Assembly: GCF_003687725.1 (NCBI RefSeq)
Contig: NZ_RDOJ01000015.1
Span: forward strand, 1 to 64,000
Length of the DNA stretch: 64,000 nt
From: Faecalibacter macacae
GTDB taxonomy: Bacteria > Bacteroidota > Bacteroidia > Flavobacteriales > Weeksellaceae
Reading direction: 5' to 3'
Shown: positions 1 through 9,110 of the stretch, in pieces
Layout of the letters: each line of letters starts with the position of its first letter
How positions within the stretch are numbered: position 1 is the stretch's first letter
The notes under the pieces: generated by a model
What the model saw: the letters and a program-made list of their open reading frames with translations, nothing else
The model's database searches: none
What the model was told of the DNA's origin: nothing
Made by a program: the position numbers and the translations under genes

Positions 1-153
1 TATTAATTTAACCGTCATAGAGAAGGTTAGTTAATCTTATTTGAATTGTGTACTGGATTGTATCAAAATAAATAAAACAAACACTTGTATTCAAGTATCT
101 AATAATGTTAATAATATATTAGGAATCAAACCTAATTAAAAATATCTAAGAAA

Positions 154-263
<110 letters not shown>

Positions 264-271
264 TTAAAAAG

Positions 272-308
272 AATCCTCAATCATTTATTTGATTGGGGAT
301 TTTTTGTT
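272..308 (+). terminator. rRNA operon terminator
   Basis: A 12-bp stem (AATCCTCAATCA with TGATTGGGGATT, containing one G-T pair) is followed by a run of T, eight bases past the 5S gene. It ends the rRNA operon transcript. Confidence 0.9.
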
Positions 309-381
309 TTCGGATGTTATGTATTACGTTGTAAGTTCTATGTTATATGTTATATGTGACAAGTAGTAAAAGTGTTATGAG

Positions 382-638
382 AAGCTGAAATGAATTCAGC
401 TTGACAATGTTTTATCGTCTAATTTCTCGATAAATTTAAAATCAATCATTTTATACATTCGAAATGACGAATAGATTATGATTTTTAATAAGGATATATA
501 AGGAAGATTGAGTTGTTTGTTTTGTTGAGATCCTGAAATAAATTCAGGATGGCGTTTTTTATAATTTGTTTTTTAAATATTCGAACTGGCTAAAGTTGTT
601 TATAGAAATAAAAGACTTCTCGACAAGCTCGAAGTGAC
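382..638. repeat. three short REP-like palindromes
   Basis: Three separate palindromic words lie in this non-coding spacer: AAGCTGAAATGAATTCAGCTT (shortened here by its arms AAGCTGAA/TTCAGCTT) at 382-402, arms ATCCTGAA/TTCAGGAT at 529-550, and arms CTTC-CGA/TCG-GAAG around 617-638. Each is followed by a short GAC or GGC tail. Such short palindromes are scattered in many Bacteroidota intergenic regions, often behind rRNA operons. No ORF with coding character is seen here. Confidence 0.55.
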
Positions 639-654
639 AAGGCTTGTTATTTTT

Positions 655-696
655 GCATAACGCATAACGCATAACGCATAACGCATAACGCATAAC
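655..696 (+). repeat. six tandem copies of a 7-bp unit
   Basis: The heptamer GCATAAC is repeated six times without error and then degenerates into GCAAATTGCG. The unit length of seven and the position in a gene-free spacer make a microsatellite-like origin likely. No spacers are present, so it is not a CRISPR. Confidence 0.95.
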
Positions 697-703
697 GCAA
701 ATT

Positions 704-848
704 GCGTTAGGGATAGCAGTGGAAATCCTTTGCTTTTTATCTTAGATTCTTTTATAAACATAGAATGACAATAGGATATTAATTTTACTTAAAAAATTAT
801 GGAGAAGCAAAGATTGGAACGGATAGCCCGACCGAAGGGAACGCCCTA
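704..848. repeat. imperfect long inverted-repeat element
   Basis: The left arm (704-738, GCGTTAGGGATAGCAGTGG and on to CTTTGCTT) and the right arm (801-848, read in reverse complement GGGCGTTCCC...GGGCTATCCGTTCC...CTTTGCTTC) are imperfect inverted repeats around a centre of about 60 bp. From memory, very similar words recur in flavobacterial intergenic DNA. It may be a MITE-like or structured-RNA repeat; it has no ORF. Confidence 0.5.
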
Positions 849-905
849 ATAAAATATTTACTTCTAAAGTATAATTAGATTAATGACATAAGCTAATAGT
901 TTAAT

Positions 906-913
906 TATATTTG
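906..913 (+). promoter_or_regulatory. Bacteroidota -7 promoter element
   Basis: TATATTTG matches the TAnnTTTG -7 consensus. It lies only five bases before the ATG at 919, so the expected start of transcription falls almost on the start codon and the mRNA would be essentially leaderless. Confidence 0.6.
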
Positions 914-918
914 CCTTG

Positions 919-1911
919 ATGAAAGAAAAACCACTTTTTTACCTGATTTGTTGTTTAACGATATTTCTATTTTTCTATAGTTTAACAATAGGAAAAGTTG
1001 AAATACCGATTAAAGAAATAATTGGTTCGACGGATGAAGTAAATCGTAATTTGGTATTAAATTTCAGATTACCTAAAAGTATAACTGCTGTTTTAATAGG
1101 TCTATCATTGCCTATAGCAGGATTTTTAATGCAAGAATTATTTAAAAATCCTTTAGCTGAACCATCTGTATTAGGTGTAACATCAATGGCAAGTTTAGGA
1201 GTTGCAATTGTCGTTTTTCTATTTACAACATTAGGATTAGATACATGGTTAAATAATCCATGGCTCTTGATATTTGCATCTTTTATTGGTTCAATTTTCG
1301 CTTTATTTTTTATACTTCTATTTTTAAATAAAGTTAAATCATCAGCCTCATTAGTAATTCTTGGATTTATGTTGTCTGGATTAACGGTAGCATTTATAGG
1401 ATTAATGCAATATTTTTCGACTTCGGATAAAATTAAAACATTTTTGATGTGGGGATTTGGTTCTATTAGTGGATTATCATGGGAACAAGTAGGTGTATTT
1501 GCATTATTTGTAAGCTTTGGATTAATAGGTTCTATATTTACCTTGAGAGGAATTTCAGCTTTAATACTAGGCGAAAAATATGCGCAATCTGTAGGAATTG
1601 ACATTAGAAAATTAAGGATTTTAATATTAGTTTCAGCAGCTTTATTAACTGCATCAGCTACTGCATTTACCGGACCTATTGCTTTTGTAGGATTAGCAGT
1701 GCCACACATTTGTAGATCAGTTTTAAAAACAGGAAATATGCGTTTATTATTTCGTTGGGTATTATTAGCTGGAGTATGTATTATGTTGTTGTTTTCAATT
1801 TTAACAGATTTATTTCCCTTCGGGACATTGCCAATCAATATCATCACATCATTAATTGGAGCGCCTATTGTGATTAGTATTTTGTTAAATAATAAATACG
1901 AAATTAGATAA
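919..1911 (+). CDS. FecCD/BtuC-family ABC transporter permease
   Basis: Membrane half of an importer for iron-siderophore, haem or vitamin B12. The 330-residue protein is almost wholly hydrophobic, with about ten predicted membrane segments. It carries the family signatures in order: an N-terminal LNFRLPKSITAVLIG, then GFLMQELFKNPLAEPSVLGV, later GEKYAQSVGID and GPIAFVGLAVPHICR. The start chosen is the ATG at 919; a TTG three bases earlier is less likely. The stop shares one base with the next gene's ATG (TAATG), so the ATPase is translationally coupled. No substrate-binding protein gene is next to it, and the substrate cannot be read from sequence. Confidence 0.9.
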   Translation: MKEKPLFYLICCLTIFLFFYSLTIGKVEIPIKEIIGSTDEVNRNLVLNFRLPKSITAVLIGLSLPIAGFLMQELFKNPLAEPSVLGVTSMASLGVAIVVFLFTTLGLDTWLNNPWLLIFASFIGSIFALFFILLFLNKVKSSASLVILGFMLSGLTVAFIGLMQYFSTSDKIKTFLMWGFGSISGLSWEQVGVFALFVSFGLIGSIFTLRGISALILGEKYAQSVGIDIRKLRILILVSAALLTASATAFTGPIAFVGLAVPHICRSVLKTGNMRLLFRWVLLAGVCIMLLFSILTDLFPFGTLPINIITSLIGAPIVISILLNNKYEIR

Positions 1912-2894
1912 TGAAAACGATTTTACAGCTTGATAATTTAACGATAGGTTTTGGTAAAACAGATTTAATTAATAACGTTTCAACTTCTGTTTCTGAAAAT
2001 GAATTGATCGTTATTTTAGGTAAAAATGGAGTAGGTAAATCAACTTTGATTCACACTATTTTAGGTTTTGAAAAAGTTTTAAATGGTTTGATTTATTTTA
2101 ATGATAGAAAACAATCTGATTTTGCTGCAGTAGAATTAGCGAAAGAAGTAGCAATTGTTTTTCCGAAATTAAATTTGATTCCAAAAATTACTGTTTTCGA
2201 TACAATTGCAACAGCCCGAATTGCTCATCATCGTGTTTTAAAAAAATATTCGGATGATGAAATTTGTTTTATTAATGAAATGATTGATTTAGTCGGAATT
2301 TCAGATTTAAAGAATAAATATTTAACAGAAATCAGTGAAGGACAACTGCAATTGGTGATGATTGCGCGAGCACTTTGTCAGGATACTTCTTTGATTATTT
2401 TGGATGAACCTACTGCAAATTTAGATTTAGAAAATCAATTTAAGATTTATGAATTGATTACTCATTTAAAATCAAAAACGAATAAATCTTTTGTAATGAT
2501 TACACATGATGCAGAGTTAGCATTGAATTATGCTGATAAAATTTGGTGGATAGAAAATAAGAAATTATATGACGGAATTCCAGAAGAAATTGCTTTTGAA
2601 CATCAAATATTTGAGAAACTTTCTGGTAATTTTTTAAAATACAATTTGAATTCAGATTCATATCAAAACTTTAAAATATCGGAAAATAAAATCAATGTAA
2701 AAGGAAAATCAGAATTTAGTTATTGGATGAAAAGAGCTTTAATTAGAAATGGATTTCAGATTGATGAAAATGCTATGAAATCTATGGAAGTCACAGAAAA
2801 TTGTATCATCTTTGATGAGCAAAAATTTAATTCGATTTTATCAGTATTGAACTATTTAGAACATGAAAAATATAATAATAACAGGAGCAAGTAG
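1911..2894 (+). CDS. iron/B12-type ABC transporter ATP-binding protein
   Basis: Energises the permease encoded just upstream. Walker A is GKNGVGKST (residues 37-45), the signature is ISEGQ (141-145) in place of LSGGQ, Walker B is LIILDEPT (161-168) and the switch histidine is H199. Such ATPases are usually about 250 residues. This one has 327, with a charged tail of about 85 residues after the ATPase fold that I cannot assign. Its last 32 bases overlap the next gene's start, suggesting a three-gene operon. Homology to FecE/BtuD is clear; the transported compound is not known. Confidence 0.88.
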   Translation: MKTILQLDNLTIGFGKTDLINNVSTSVSENELIVILGKNGVGKSTLIHTILGFEKVLNGLIYFNDRKQSDFAAVELAKEVAIVFPKLNLIPKITVFDTIATARIAHHRVLKKYSDDEICFINEMIDLVGISDLKNKYLTEISEGQLQLVMIARALCQDTSLIILDEPTANLDLENQFKIYELITHLKSKTNKSFVMITHDAELALNYADKIWWIENKKLYDGIPEEIAFEHQIFEKLSGNFLKYNLNSDSYQNFKISENKINVKGKSEFSYWMKRALIRNGFQIDENAMKSMEVTENCIIFDEQKFNSILSVLNYLEHEKYNNNRSK

Positions 2895-3552
2895 AGGAAT
2901 TGGTTACGAATTGGCAAAGCAACATTTGGCTTTAGGTAATCGTGTTTTAACGATTTCTCGTAATGAAGATAAATTAGCAGAATTAAAGGATTTTGCACAA
3001 GAAGGTCAGTACGATTTTTTAGGGTTAGATTTAACTAATTTCGAAGAAATAGTAAAAGTTTTAGATGCAGTATCGACTTGGGATAAAGTTGATATTTTAT
3101 ACAACAACGCAGGTTTATGTATTAACAAGCCATTTGCAGAAATGGAAGAAGAAGATTTATTACGTTCTTGGCAAGTGAATTTTATGGCACCTTATCGTTT
3201 AATTCAGGTATTATTACCAAAATTAGATAAAACTTCACATGTGGTAAATGTATCAACAATGGGAGCTGTACAAGGATCGGTTAAATTTCCTGGTTTATCA
3301 GTTTATTCATCATCAAAGTCTGCAACTGTTAATTTGACGGAATTGTTAGCTGAAGAGTTAAAAGAGAATGGACCACGCATTAATGCAGTTGCATTAGGAG
3401 CGGTACAAACAGAAATGTTAGAGGAAGCTTTCCCTGGTTATATAGCACCAACACAACCAAACGAAATGGCAGCTTATTTAGTTGATTTTGGTTTAAATGG
3501 TTGGAAATATTTTAACGGAAAAACACAACAAGCTTCTATTTCTACACCATAA
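2863..3552 (+). CDS. short-chain dehydrogenase/reductase (SDR)
   Basis: NAD(P)-dependent oxidoreductase of the classical SDR family (229 residues). The nucleotide-binding motif is TGASRGIG (7-14), the structural NNAG is at 81-84, and the catalytic residues are S131, Y148 and K152 (YSSSK). Its start lies inside the 3' end of the ABC ATPase gene; the ATG at 2863 is favoured because the SDR fold begins immediately after it. Substrate unknown. It is slightly short at the C-terminus for the family, where substrate specificity resides. Confidence 0.88.
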   Translation: MKNIIITGASRGIGYELAKQHLALGNRVLTISRNEDKLAELKDFAQEGQYDFLGLDLTNFEEIVKVLDAVSTWDKVDILYNNAGLCINKPFAEMEEEDLLRSWQVNFMAPYRLIQVLLPKLDKTSHVVNVSTMGAVQGSVKFPGLSVYSSSKSATVNLTELLAEELKENGPRINAVALGAVQTEMLEEAFPGYIAPTQPNEMAAYLVDFGLNGWKYFNGKTQQASISTP

Positions 3553-3580
3553 TAGAATTTTGTTTAATAATATTTTTTTC

Positions 3581-3607
3581 AAGCTACCTTTTTAGGTAGC
3601 TTTTTTT
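3581..3607 (+). terminator. terminator after the ABC/SDR operon
   Basis: Stem AAGCTACCT/AGGTAGCTT with a T4 loop is followed by a run of seven T. Confidence 0.9.
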
Positions 3608-3633
3608 ATATCTTAGAATTTAAATCCACAATT

Positions 3634-4446
3634 ATGAAATACTTACTACTAACATTTATATGTTTTACAACTTTGTTTAGTTGTAAAAAAGAAACTGATT
3701 ATTTGGTGAAATATAATTTTAGGTATTCGCCAGATTCGTTGAATCAATCGTATAAATTGACTGAAGAAATGGTTTTACGAACAAATGATAAAGGTTTTGT
3801 TTTTATGACGAATAATGCGTTTTCTTCTGATACTATTAAAGATGATATTACGACTCTAATAACTGAAGGGAAATTATCTGCAAGAGATTTAATACTAAAA
3901 AATAATGAAATTAATAAGTACAGAATTTATTTTGAAAAAGATTCGTCACATTATTTCTTTAAAACTCAAGCGAATAGTTTTTGGTATAATTTTAAAGATG
4001 AAGTGCCAGAAATCAAATGGGAATTAATTAATGAAACGAAAAAGATAAATGAGTTTGATGTAAAAAAAGCGACTACAAATTTATTTGGTAGAAATTGGAT
4101 AGCTTGGTATGCTGAAGATATTAAAGTTCCATACGGTCCATATAAATTTAATGGTTTACCAGGTTTGATTTTAGAACTGAATGATGATAAAAATTACTTT
4201 CATTACGAGGCGATTTCTGTTGTGAAAGACACGGCGAATTATCCAATTTATGAAAAGTATAATGAAATTAATTCGAAGCGAATAGAATTTGAAACTGCAA
4301 TAAAAGCGTATAAAGAAAATCCAGTGAAGATAAATATGCGAACTGGTGATGATACTAAGCGTGATACTGAATTATTAGAAAAAAGAAAACACGAATTGAA
4401 AGCAAAAAATAATTCGATTGAAAAAGGCTTACAGTTTGATTTATAA
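3634..4446 (+). CDS. GLPGLI-family lipoprotein
   Basis: Protein of 270 residues with a lipoprotein-type N-terminus: hydrophobic stretch, then LFSCKK, Cys at about 17. It carries the defining family motif FNGLPGLILEL in the second half, preceded by WIAWYAEDIKVPYGPYK. GLPGLI proteins are Bacteroidota-specific, exported and of unknown function, often next to TonB-dependent receptors. The C-terminus is lysine/glutamate rich. No enzymatic residues recognised. It shares a bidirectional terminator with the convergent MATE gene. Confidence 0.85.
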   Translation: MKYLLLTFICFTTLFSCKKETDYLVKYNFRYSPDSLNQSYKLTEEMVLRTNDKGFVFMTNNAFSSDTIKDDITTLITEGKLSARDLILKNNEINKYRIYFEKDSSHYFFKTQANSFWYNFKDEVPEIKWELINETKKINEFDVKKATTNLFGRNWIAWYAEDIKVPYGPYKFNGLPGLILELNDDKNYFHYEAISVVKDTANYPIYEKYNEINSKRIEFETAIKAYKENPVKINMRTGDDTKRDTELLEKRKHELKAKNNSIEKGLQFDL

Positions 4447-4451
4447 AATAG

Positions 4452-4476
4452 AGCTACTTGAAAAAGTAGCTTTTTT
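4452..4476. terminator. bidirectional terminator between GLPGLI and MATE genes
   Basis: Stem AGCTACTT/AAGTAGCT followed by T6 on the plus strand. It overlaps the stop codon of the convergent MATE gene, so it may serve both genes. Confidence 0.75.
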
Positions 4477-5809
4477 ATTGAATTGAAATTTTTGATTTCA
4501 TTCTTTGATTGAAAATATACATCAAAGGAAAACTTCTCATAATCATCCAAATTCCAAAAGCTAACCAAATTCCGTGAATTTTCATTCCAAAATAATCAGT
4601 GATTAATAAAGTAGGAATAAAACCTAAGAATGTAGAAATAATCAAATTATTACGTAACAATTTAGCATCGCCCATTCCTTTAAAAAATCCGTCGAAAATA
4701 TAAGCCAATGTATTTATTGGTTGCATTAAAAGAACAATCCAAAAGACACTTGTAAAAACGTGTAAAACTTCTTCATCTTTATTGAATATTTCTCCAATTG
4801 GACGATAAAATACAAATGAAATCACGACTAATATTAAGGCGATAATAACTGAGTATTTCGCAATATCCTTGCTTAAATACAATAATTGTTGATAGTTTTT
4901 TTCGCCAATTAATCTTCCTGCCATTGCGTTTCCTGCTCCAGAATATCCATCGATAAAAAAAGAGAAAAATAACCAGATATTCATTAAAATACTTTGTGCT
5001 GCAATGTAATTTGCTCCATAACCTGTTGCATATGCATTAGCTACGAAAAATGCCACGTTTAATGTGGCTGTACGTAAGATAAAATTAAAGCTTAATGAAA
5101 TATAAGGTTTGATTAATGGATGAATTTCTTTTCCAGGATTAAATCTAAAATTGGTTCTATTAATATAATAATAGAACGCCATGGCAACCATGATGCATTG
5201 TGCAATCAGACTAGAATAGGCTGCTCCTTTAATTCCAAATGCAGGAATAAAACCTTCAACTCCATATATTAAAATAAAATTTAATCCGACATGAATTACA
5301 GCTGCAGCAATTCCGCATCGCATTGCCCAAACTGTGTTTTGTAAACCTCTAAACGTTCCGAATAACGTAAGAGAAATTAAAGTTAGTGGGAATCCAAAAG
5401 CGCGAATCGAATAATAATCAATACAATTTTGAAGTACTAGATTTGATGCATTGTATAAATTGAAAATGTTTTCGGCAAATAAAACTGTTGTGCCTAATAA
5501 AAATAATCCAATCGCGATATTTAGATATAAAGCTTGTGGAACTAACGTTTTTATTGAATTGAGATTATTAGCACCATACTGTTGTGAAACAATAGAAGAA
5601 ATTGAAGTTTTTGTTTGTCCTAAAATCCAAAGCAATCCAGACAGAAAAGAACCAACTAATCCTACAGCTGCCAAAGCTTCGACAGAATTGTCTTTTAAAT
5701 TACCAACCATAGCAATATCTGTTAATGTAATAATAGATTCTGCAATTCCAGATAAAATAGCAGGAATTGCTAATTGGTTGATTTGTTTAAATGTAATTCT
5801 GTTTTTCAT
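4475..5809 (-). CDS. MATE-family efflux transporter
   Basis: Cation-coupled multidrug exporter of the MATE family (444 residues), with about twelve hydrophobic segments in two homologous halves. Recognisable features are the N-terminal QLAIPAILSGIAESIITLTDIAMVG and the corresponding TM7 region SFNFILRTATLNVAFFVANAYA. The family also includes DinF-like proteins, which fit the short loops here. The last upstream gene overlaps its start by 23 bp, which indicates co-transcription. Substrate not predictable. Confidence 0.9.
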   Translation of the reverse strand: MKNRITFKQINQLAIPAILSGIAESIITLTDIAMVGNLKDNSVEALAAVGLVGSFLSGLLWILGQTKTSISSIVSQQYGANNLNSIKTLVPQALYLNIAIGLFLLGTTVLFAENIFNLYNASNLVLQNCIDYYSIRAFGFPLTLISLTLFGTFRGLQNTVWAMRCGIAAAVIHVGLNFILIYGVEGFIPAFGIKGAAYSSLIAQCIMVAMAFYYYINRTNFRFNPGKEIHPLIKPYISLSFNFILRTATLNVAFFVANAYATGYGANYIAAQSILMNIWLFFSFFIDGYSGAGNAMAGRLIGEKNYQQLLYLSKDIAKYSVIIALILVVISFVFYRPIGEIFNKDEEVLHVFTSVFWIVLLMQPINTLAYIFDGFFKGMGDAKLLRNNLIISTFLGFIPTLLITDYFGMKIHGIWLAFGIWMIMRSFPLMYIFNQRMKSKISIQ

Positions 5810-6161
5810 TTTTGTTTTGATGCATTTTCATTAAAGAAAACACGGTGATTAGGGATAAACCACAATCGGTTAATATCAATATTGAATCGTTGTATAATTG
5901 TAAGTACAAAAATGCTAATAATAAACCGATTCCTAAATTGAAAAGTGCTTTAAAAATTATTGGATTAAAATGAAATGCTTTAAAAGCACGAGTGAAATTA
6001 GCAAAAATTAAAAAAGATTTGATAATAAAATATGCTAAAATAGCTGGTTGAATATCGTCTTTTATAACCAATTGATGGTGTACAAAATAGTAAATAGATA
6101 TAAAACTAATTGCTGCTAAAATAATACAATACGATTTTATGTACGAATTTTTTATAGGCAT
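5787..6161 (-). CDS. small integral membrane protein, unknown
   Basis: Predicted 124-residue protein with about four hydrophobic segments and few charged residues; no family recognised. It overlaps the downstream MATE gene by 23 bp, so the two are likely to be translated together, and it may be an accessory of that transporter. The start at 6161 gives a plausible N-in topology (KNSYIKSY before the first segment). Confidence 0.65.
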   Translation of the reverse strand: MPIKNSYIKSYCIILAAISFISIYYFVHHQLVIKDDIQPAILAYFIIKSFLIFANFTRAFKAFHFNPIIFKALFNLGIGLLLAFLYLQLYNDSILILTDCGLSLITVFSLMKMHQNKNEKQNYI

Positions 6162-6201
6162 AAAAAAAGGATGATGTGTTAATTGTCATCCAAGTTACTA
6201 T

Positions 6202-6612
6202 TTATTTTTCGTTTTTAAAATCTAAAGAAAGTGAGTTAACACAATATCTAATTCCGGTTTCAGTTGGTCCATCGTCAAAAACATGGCCTAAATGTCCACC
6301 ACAATTGCCACATAAAATTTCAGTTCGAATCATACCGTGTGATTCATCACGTATTTCTACAATCTTACCAGCTTCAATTTCTTGGTCAAAACTTGGCCAA
6401 CCACAATGACTGTTAAATTTAGAAGTAGAATCAAATAAATCTTCTCCACAACCAGCGCAAACGTAAATACCATTTTCAAAATGCATATTAAATTCACCTG
6501 TAAAAGGACGTTCAGTTCCGGCATGTCTTAAAACGATGTATTGATCTGGAGTTAATTGTTCTCTCCACTCTTCATCTGTTTTAATTACGTTAAATTTATG
6601 TTCTTGATTCAT
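6202..6612 (-). CDS. msrB: peptide-methionine (R)-S-oxide reductase MsrB
   Basis: Repairs methionine-R-sulfoxide in oxidised proteins. The 136-residue protein shows the complete MsrB fold. Zinc ligands are C52/C55 (CAGC) and C101/C104 (CGNCGGHLGHVFDDGP). The catalytic cysteine is C124 in RYCVNSLSL. Substrate-binding GWPSF is at 71-75. There is no MsrA fusion and no signal peptide, so it is cytoplasmic. It is 25 bp downstream of aroB on the same strand. Confidence 0.95.
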   Translation of the reverse strand: MNQEHKFNVIKTDEEWREQLTPDQYIVLRHAGTERPFTGEFNMHFENGIYVCAGCGEDLFDSTSKFNSHCGWPSFDQEIEAGKIVEIRDESHGMIRTEILCGNCGGHLGHVFDDGPTETGIRYCVNSLSLDFKNEK

Positions 6613-6637
6613 TTGATGATTTTTAAAATAAGGGGAA

Positions 6638-7690
6638 TTATCCTATCCAATGATTAAAACTAATAAAAGCAGTTTTAATTTCATCTTCGTTGCAAACCAC
6701 GTTATAAGAACAAGCTCCAATTTTATTAACTAAACTAAAGTTAATTGCATTTTTTTCGTTCTTTTTATCGTGTTTCATCCAAGTCAGCAATTGAGGGAAA
6801 AGATTTAAATCAATTGTACTTAGAGCATATAAACTAGCAAAACCGTCACAAATTTCTTCACGATCTTCGGTAGATAAGATTCCTTTTTGTTCAGCTAAAA
6901 ATGCTTCAATAATCATACCTATAACAATTGCTTCGCCATGTAACAAAGGAAATTCAGTCTCTAAAGATTCACTTTCAATCGCGTGTCCAATTGTATGACC
7001 AAAGTTTAAGATTTTACGTAAACCTTTTTCTAAAGGATCAGTTTCTACAACTTGCTTTTTGATTTCGATAGAATCCATAATAAACGGAGCTAAATCTTCA
7101 GCATTGTGTGCTAACAATTGCACTAAGTTATCCCAATGATCACGGTCTTGAATTAAACCATGTTTCAACATTTCTGCTAATCCAGATTTTATTTGACGTT
7201 GTTCTAACGTTTTTAAAAATTTAGGATCAATTAAAACCATTTCAGGTTGAGTAAAAGTCCCAACCATATTTTTCATTCCTTCTAAATCAATTCCATTTTT
7301 ACCACCAACAGAAGCATCCACTTGAGATAATAATGTTGTAGGAATATTGATGAATTTAATGCCACGTTTAAATGTAGAAGCCATAAATCCACCCATATCT
7401 GTTAAAACGCCACCACCAACATTTATCACTAACGTATTACGATCAGCTCCTAATTCGGCTAATGATAACCATAAGTTATTAACTGTTTCAATTGTCTTAT
7501 TTTCTTCACCTGCATCAATTTCTAAAATCTCGTAAGTAGTAAGATTATCTAAATCGGCTAATAAAATAGGTAAACAATGAACATGCGTATTTTCATCTAC
7601 CAAAAATAAGATAGATGAAAAAGAATTTTCCTTTAGATATTGATCCAGAATTGGAGCAATATAACCAAAATGTATAGGTGCAGATTTCAA
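6638..7690 (-). CDS. aroB: 3-dehydroquinate synthase
   Basis: Second step of the shikimate pathway: DAHP to 3-dehydroquinate, NAD- and metal-dependent. Length is 350 residues. The NAD-binding GGGVLTDMGGF is at 92-102 and PTTLLSQVDASVGGKNGI at 117-134. The metal-binding histidines lie in NFGHTIGHAIE and HGEAI in the C-terminal half. It is transcribed toward msrB. The start at 7690 leaves the usual short N-terminus of flavobacterial AroB. Confidence 0.95.
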   Translation of the reverse strand: MKSAPIHFGYIAPILDQYLKENSFSSILFLVDENTHVHCLPILLADLDNLTTYEILEIDAGEENKTIETVNNLWLSLAELGADRNTLVINVGGGVLTDMGGFMASTFKRGIKFINIPTTLLSQVDASVGGKNGIDLEGMKNMVGTFTQPEMVLIDPKFLKTLEQRQIKSGLAEMLKHGLIQDRDHWDNLVQLLAHNAEDLAPFIMDSIEIKKQVVETDPLEKGLRKILNFGHTIGHAIESESLETEFPLLHGEAIVIGMIIEAFLAEQKGILSTEDREEICDGFASLYALSTIDLNLFPQLLTWMKHDKKNEKNAINFSLVNKIGACSYNVVCNEDEIKTAFISFNHWIG

Positions 7691-7842
7691 CTGGGAATGT
7701 ATTTACAAAAATGTCTATAAAAGTACGGCGAATAAAGAGCAACTACCAAAAAATAGGGGCGATATTTGGCTTAGAACTGAAATAAATCAGAATTGATGTT
7801 ATTTGATGATTATTTATACACTATTATATAGAGATTAATTTT

Positions 7843-7850
7843 TAAATTTG
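7843..7850 (+). promoter_or_regulatory. -7 promoter element
   Basis: TAAATTTG matches TAnnTTTG. It lies 18 bases before the ATG at 7869, giving a leader of about ten bases. Confidence 0.6.
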
Positions 7851-7868
7851 TTGGATAATTTAAAGCCA

Positions 7869-9014
7869 ATGAATATAATATTATTTGACGGTACGCAAAG
7901 AGATCATTTACTTCCTTTAACTTTTACTAAGCCTGTAGGAGCGTTAAGAATGGGAATTTTATCTTTTGCAGAACGTTGGGAAAAACTTTTAGAAGGGTCT
8001 GTATCATATCAAACACAAGACTATTTACAGGGAAAATTTCAAGTAAATCTAAAAGAAGAAAATGTTTATATTAATCCGGCTTTTTTTCCTACTAAAGCTT
8101 TAGTTCTAGCAATTAATAATTTAACAAATAATCAAGCAATTGTTTATAACGAAGAAATTATTGCTGCAAAAGCTAAGAGTTTAAATGATGCTACTGATCA
8201 GGTTATTTTTAATGATAATCTAACTGAGATTAAATATCCATGGGATATTTTTACACACAATTTCAAAGCGATTGAGTTTGATTACGAATTAGTAACTAAT
8301 GGAAGAACTTCACAACCAATTTCTGAAACTAATCGCGTTTTACACCCAGAACGTATTTTTATAGAAGAAGGAGCAAAAGTAGAATTCTCTATTCTGAATG
8401 CTTCAGAAGGTCCAATTTACATCGGAAAAGACGCTGAAATAATGGAAGGATCTATGGTTCGTGGTGGTTTAGCATTATGTGAATATGCAAAGATCAATAT
8501 GGGAGCTAAGATTTACTCTGGTTGTACAATTGGTCCACACTGTAAAGTTGGTGGTGAATTGAATAATGCAATTTTAATGGCATATTCTAATAAAGGACAC
8601 GATGGTTTCTTAGGAAATGCAGTAATAGGAGAATGGTGTAATTTAGGTGCTGATACAAATAATTCTAACTTAAAAAATAACTATTCTGAAGTTAAAGTTT
8701 GGAATTATCCAGCTGAAAGATTTATCAAAACTGGTTTACAATTTTGTGGTTTAATTATGGGAGATTATTCAAAATCTGCTATCAATACACAATTTAATAC
8801 AGGAACTGTAGTTGGAGTTTCTGCCAATCTTTTCCAAGGAGGTTTTCCACCAAATTTAATTAAACATTTTAGTTGGGGAGGACCAAATGATGCGCCAGTT
8901 TTTGCTTTGGATCGTGCGTATGAAGCAGCAGAAAAAATGATGGAACGTCGTAAAATTCCGTTTACAGAAGAAGATAAGAAAATATTAGAATATATTTTTA
9001 ACATAAATAATTAA
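7869..9014 (+). CDS. GlmU-like putative sugar nucleotidyltransferase
   Basis: The protein of 381 residues starts MNIILFDGTQRDHLLPLTFTKPVGALRMGI, which resembles a nucleotidyltransferase N-terminus adapted from GlmU-type enzymes. The middle and C-terminal parts contain hexapeptide-like turns (EGPIYIGKDAEIMEGSMVRG, then CTIGPHCKVGGELNN) that would build a left-handed beta helix. Bacteroidota have this gene in addition to true glmU, and its substrate is not established. I chose the ATG at 7869 over an upstream TTG because the conserved domain begins there and the promoter would otherwise overlap the coding region. Confidence 0.75.
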   Translation: MNIILFDGTQRDHLLPLTFTKPVGALRMGILSFAERWEKLLEGSVSYQTQDYLQGKFQVNLKEENVYINPAFFPTKALVLAINNLTNNQAIVYNEEIIAAKAKSLNDATDQVIFNDNLTEIKYPWDIFTHNFKAIEFDYELVTNGRTSQPISETNRVLHPERIFIEEGAKVEFSILNASEGPIYIGKDAEIMEGSMVRGGLALCEYAKINMGAKIYSGCTIGPHCKVGGELNNAILMAYSNKGHDGFLGNAVIGEWCNLGADTNNSNLKNNYSEVKVWNYPAERFIKTGLQFCGLIMGDYSKSAINTQFNTGTVVGVSANLFQGGFPPNLIKHFSWGGPNDAPVFALDRAYEAAEKMMERRKIPFTEEDKKILEYIFNINN

Positions 9015-9110
9015 CTAAAAATTCATTTGACAAATAGCTAAGAAATCAATGAAAAATTTCTAAAAGATGAAATATACATGCTTATTTTTTAGCAATTGAT
9101 TAAAAATTCT

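Noticed and set aside
655..696. CRISPR array
   Set aside because: The unit is 7 bp, directly tandem, without spacers, and no cas gene is in the window.
975..1847. Long minus-strand open frame opposite the FecCD permease
   Set aside because: It mirrors the codon pattern of the real gene, has a low-complexity Asn/Ile composition and no family resemblance.
2863..3552. SDR as the 3-ketocapnine reductase of the sulfonolipid pathway
   Set aside because: It belongs to the ABC operon and lies 5.6 kb from the candidate genes, beyond a terminator. The SDR at 43778 is also unlinked. No evidence for either.
4248..4568. Minus-strand frame spanning the GLPGLI 3' end and terminator
   Set aside because: It runs through a strong terminator and overlaps two convergent real genes; no coding signature.
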